A DNA stretch of 64,000 nt from Nocardia niwae NBRC 108934 = DSM 45340 (GTDB lineage Bacteria > Actinomycetota > Actinomycetes > Mycobacteriales > Mycobacteriaceae). Position 1 is the first letter of the stretch, and every line of letters begins with the position of its first letter. Below are positions 61,797-64,000 of the stretch, in pieces. A program made the position numbers and the translations under genes. The DNA is taken from NCBI RefSeq assembly GCF_001613465.1, contig NZ_BDCK01000024.1:124001-188000 (forward strand). The letters are read 5' to 3'. Under the pieces are notes generated by a model. It saw only the letters and a program-made list of their open reading frames with translations, was not told the origin of the DNA and did no database searches.

Positions 61797-62725
61797 TGCG
61801 GGGTCCGTTCTTTCTCGTCGAGCAGGGCCAGCGCCATTGCGGCCGGATTCGCGGCCGCGCCGTCCACCCACCGCACCCGAGGATCGCGCCGGAACCAGGA
61901 GCGTTGCCTGCGCACATAGCGCCGGGTGCCGATCAGGGTGCGTTCCTGAGCGTGGTTCAGGTCGTATTCGTTGTCCAGATAGGCCAGGACTTGTGCGTAG
62001 CCGATGGCGCGGCGGGCCGTCACGCCCTCGCGCAGGCCCCGCTCGATGAGGTCGCGCACCTCCTCCACCAGTCCGCCCTCGAACATCGCGGTGGTGCGCT
62101 GCTCGATGCGCGCGTCCAGGGCCGCGGTCTCCCGGTCGACGCCGATGACGACGGTGCCCCAGCGCGGCTGTCCGATGGTCGGCGCGGAGGCGGCGAACGG
62201 CCGTCCGGTGAGCTCCACGACCTCGAGGGCGCGCACCATGCGGCGGCCGTCGGTGGGCAGGATGGTGGACGCGGCCACCGGATCGGCCGCGCGCAGCGCC
62301 GCGTGCACGGCGGCGACGCCGCCCTCGGCCAGCACCGCCTCCCAGCGCGCCCGGACCGCCGGATCGGTGGCCGGGAACTCCCACTGGTCCAGCAGCGCCT
62401 GGACGTACATCATCGAGCCGCCCACGATGACGGGCACCCGGCCGCGCCGCATGATCGCGACGACGTCCGCGCTCGCCGCCGCCTGATAGGCGGCCACGGA
62501 CGCGGTGTCGGTCACGTCGAGCACGTCGAGCTGATGGTGCGGAATGCCCCGGCGCTGCGCGACGGGCAGTTTCGCGGTGCCGATGTCCATGCCCCGATAC
62601 AGCTGCATGGCATCGATGTTCACGATCTCGCCGCCGAGCCGTTCGGCCAGGTCGAGGGCGAGATCGGATTTGCCGGTGGCGGTGGGGCCGACCACGGCGA
62701 TCGGGGTGATGCCGGAGTCCGTCAC
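61793..62725 (-). CDS. miaA: tRNA dimethylallyltransferase MiaA
   Basis: The 310-residue enzyme prenylates A37 of tRNAs reading U-start codons. P-loop GPTATGKSD is at 13-21, with IVNIDAMQLYRGMDIGTAK and VGGSMMYVQALLD typical of the family. The GTG start overlaps the upstream gene (GTGA). Length is normal. Confidence 0.95.
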   Translation of the reverse strand: MTDSGITPIAVVGPTATGKSDLALDLAERLGGEIVNIDAMQLYRGMDIGTAKLPVAQRRGIPHHQLDVLDVTDTASVAAYQAAASADVVAIMRRGRVPVIVGGSMMYVQALLDQWEFPATDPAVRARWEAVLAEGGVAAVHAALRAADPVAASTILPTDGRRMVRALEVVELTGRPFAASAPTIGQPRWGTVVIGVDRETAALDARIEQRTTAMFEGGLVEEVRDLIERGLREGVTARRAIGYAQVLAYLDNEYDLNHAQERTLIGTRRYVRRQRSWFRRDPRVRWVDGAAANPAAMALALLDEKERTPQ

Positions 62726-63486
62726 GGCGCATCGTCTCCCGCGGGACGCCAGAGGCTCACGTGGTAGCCGACCCCGAACGGGGCGTCGCAGTATCGCGTC
62801 TCGACCAGCGGGTCGGCGCGGAACAGTCCCGCCAGCACCTGGTAGGCGGCCCGTCCAGCGATGCCCAGCTCGCCGCACAGCCCGGGATCGAGCGCCCACA
62901 GCGCGGCGCGATCGCCCGCGGTGAGGGCCTGGTCCAGGCGGTCCTGCACCGGACGGGCCCGTTCGTCGAGGTAGCCGGGCGCTTTGGTGGACAGCGTCGC
63001 CGCGCCGTCGGCAACGACGAGCACACCGCGTGGCGCGATGTCGCCGTCCAGAACGGCCCGCGTCTTCGCACCGGTCTCGCGGCAGTGCCCCGGCGTCGCG
63101 TCCGCGGGCACCACACGCGCCTCGGCGACCGCGCCCGGCGCGACCTGTCCCCGCAGCCACCCGCCGATCAGCACGGCCAACGGCAGGTCGGCGTCGACCC
63201 GCCCGGCTCCGGTGACCGCCGCGCCGGAAAGGCCGACCCGCACGTCGGCGCCGAATCCGCGGAACGTGCCGACGGTCTCCGGGCCGAATGTGCTCTCGTT
63301 CGCGCCGACGCCGATCACCGTCCAGTGGTCTGCCGCGGCCGCGACGGCGCGCACAGCGTCGAGCACGGCGGATCGCAGCACCGCGCGCGGGTCCGGATCG
63401 CCTGTTCCCGGCTCGTCCGCCACGCCGCCGCACAGCTCGGGGACCAGCACGGGTGGCGACGGAACGAGGGCGGCGACGGAGAACAC
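62722..63486 (-). CDS. conserved actinobacterial protein (Rv2728c-like)
   Basis: A 254-residue protein starting with GTG, beginning MFSVAALVPSPPVLVPELCGG. The pattern of early His/Cys-free strands and the later PGHCRETG and GVLVVADGAATLS recalls the fold of class III extradiol dioxygenases (LigB-like), but the metal-binding histidines of true dioxygenases are not evident, so enzymatic activity is doubtful. It is the first gene of the minus-strand block ending in hflX. Confidence 0.75.
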   Translation of the reverse strand: MFSVAALVPSPPVLVPELCGGVADEPGTGDPDPRAVLRSAVLDAVRAVAAAADHWTVIGVGANESTFGPETVGTFRGFGADVRVGLSGAAVTGAGRVDADLPLAVLIGGWLRGQVAPGAVAEARVVPADATPGHCRETGAKTRAVLDGDIAPRGVLVVADGAATLSTKAPGYLDERARPVQDRLDQALTAGDRAALWALDPGLCGELGIAGRAAYQVLAGLFRADPLVETRYCDAPFGVGYHVSLWRPAGDDAP

Positions 63487-63727
63487 GACGTAACCGTAGT
63501 CGTTGCCGGGACCACCGGTACCGCCCGGCTTCGAGTGTCTCTCCCGGAAATACCACCGGGATTGATAGTGTTCGAGGAGCTACAACCCAGGTCATCAGGG
63601 GTTGGAAACCCCCGGGATTCCTCCTCGGGAAGGCATGGGTCGATGGTCACAAGGGCTCGGACCGGGTTGAATGGGATGAGCTAGGGCGTAACCAGGCAGC
63701 CGTGACGCGCGGCAGGGACGAGGAAAA

Positions 63728-64000
63728 ATGACCGACAGCAACGGAACCGCGAAAGCCGGCCCCGGCAAGATGCCCCGTTCTTCCGGTGCCCCGAAACCGG
63801 GCCGCTCGATTCAACCGCCCAAGCCGCACGCGGTCAAACCCGCCCCTGGCCCGGCCCAGCAGCATCCGCATCCCGTCGTCGTACCCACCGTCTCCGATCC
63901 GAGCCTGTGGGGCCGGGTCGACGAGGACGGCACCGCCTGGGTGAAAACCGCCGAGGGCGAACGCCAGGTCGGCTCGTGGCAGGCGGGTGACGCCGCGGAA
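63728..64000 (+). CDS. DUF349-family protein, N-terminal part (runs off the edge)
   Basis: From ATG 63728 (ribosome binding site GAGG 5 nt upstream) the frame stays open to the window end: 91 residues, a Pro/Lys-rich disordered start (MTDSNGTAKAGPGKMPRSSG) then DPSLWGRVDEDGTAWVKTAEGERQVG, the usual entry into actinobacterial DUF349 proteins, which continue as long coiled coils. Its position divergent from the Rv2728c-like gene matches Rv2731. Confidence 0.8.
   Translation, partial: MTDSNGTAKAGPGKMPRSSGAPKPGRSIQPPKPHAVKPAPGPAQQHPHPVVVPTVSDPSLWGRVDEDGTAWVKTAEGERQVGSWQAGDAAE

Noticed and set aside
60960..62732. 590-residue fusion of the RNA methyltransferase with an N-terminal extension
   Set aside because: The extension is the shadow of miaA; the GTG at 61796 overlapping the miaA stop is the natural start.

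Overview
The window comes from a high-GC actinomycete of the mycolate-containing group, most likely Nocardia or a close relative (inference). Real genes use almost only G or C at third codon positions and often start with GTG. Gene order over both flanks follows mycobacterial chromosomes: ideR, a DUF4192 gene, a PAC2 gene, nrdR, an SOS membrane gene divergent from lexA, then a block read on the minus strand as Rv2728c-like gene, miaA, dapF, hflX, and a DUF349 gene. No rRNA, tRNA, CRISPR array, insertion sequence or phage gene was seen.

Region 1 (1-12.5 kb) holds a small lipoprotein, an overlapping protein-acetyltransferase/deacetylase pair, ideR-galE, a DUF4192 protein, a lipoprotein, a PAC2 protein and a Ski2-like helicase. 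Region 2 (12.6-15 kb) is a polyamine operon: an ornithine-decarboxylase-type enzyme followed by an AdoMet decarboxylase-spermidine synthase fusion, closed by a perfect 38-bp palindrome. Region 3 (15-24.4 kb) has a TetR-SDR pair sharing one operator, a broken 4-oxalocrotonate tautomerase gene, oxyR divergent from ahpCD, a PhzF-type isomerase, sigK-rskA, a decayed GNAT gene and a class III aminotransferase. Region 4 (24.6-32.3 kb) has hrpA, nrdR, a secreted protein of unknown family, and the SOS locus with three LexA boxes between lexA and a small membrane protein.

Region 5 (32.4-35.3 kb) has a glycosyltransferase that seems to have lost its centre, two small membrane proteins, and an overlooked microprotein of 31 residues with 13 methionines ending in tandem MMP repeats. 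Region 6 (35.4-51.1 kb) is a complete [NiFe]-hydrogenase cluster of the group 1h (formerly group 5) actinobacterial type that scavenges trace H2. It runs on the minus strand from hypA to a DUF6390-like gene, with both structural subunits, hypABCDEF, a second hypC, a maturation protease, a nickel permease, a NifU/Rieske-like fusion and several family-specific small proteins. A CRP/GlxR-type palindrome lies just in front of the small-subunit gene. The cluster sits between lexA and hflX and is the main accessory block of the window.

Region 7 (51.3-64 kb) has a PepSY protein divergent from a two-component system whose kinase carries a strongly acidic external loop, an esterase, an acyl-CoA dehydrogenase, a glycerolipid-type acyltransferase, and the tightly packed miaA-rRNA methyltransferase-dapF-hflX block. 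The start of a DUF349 gene runs off the right edge.
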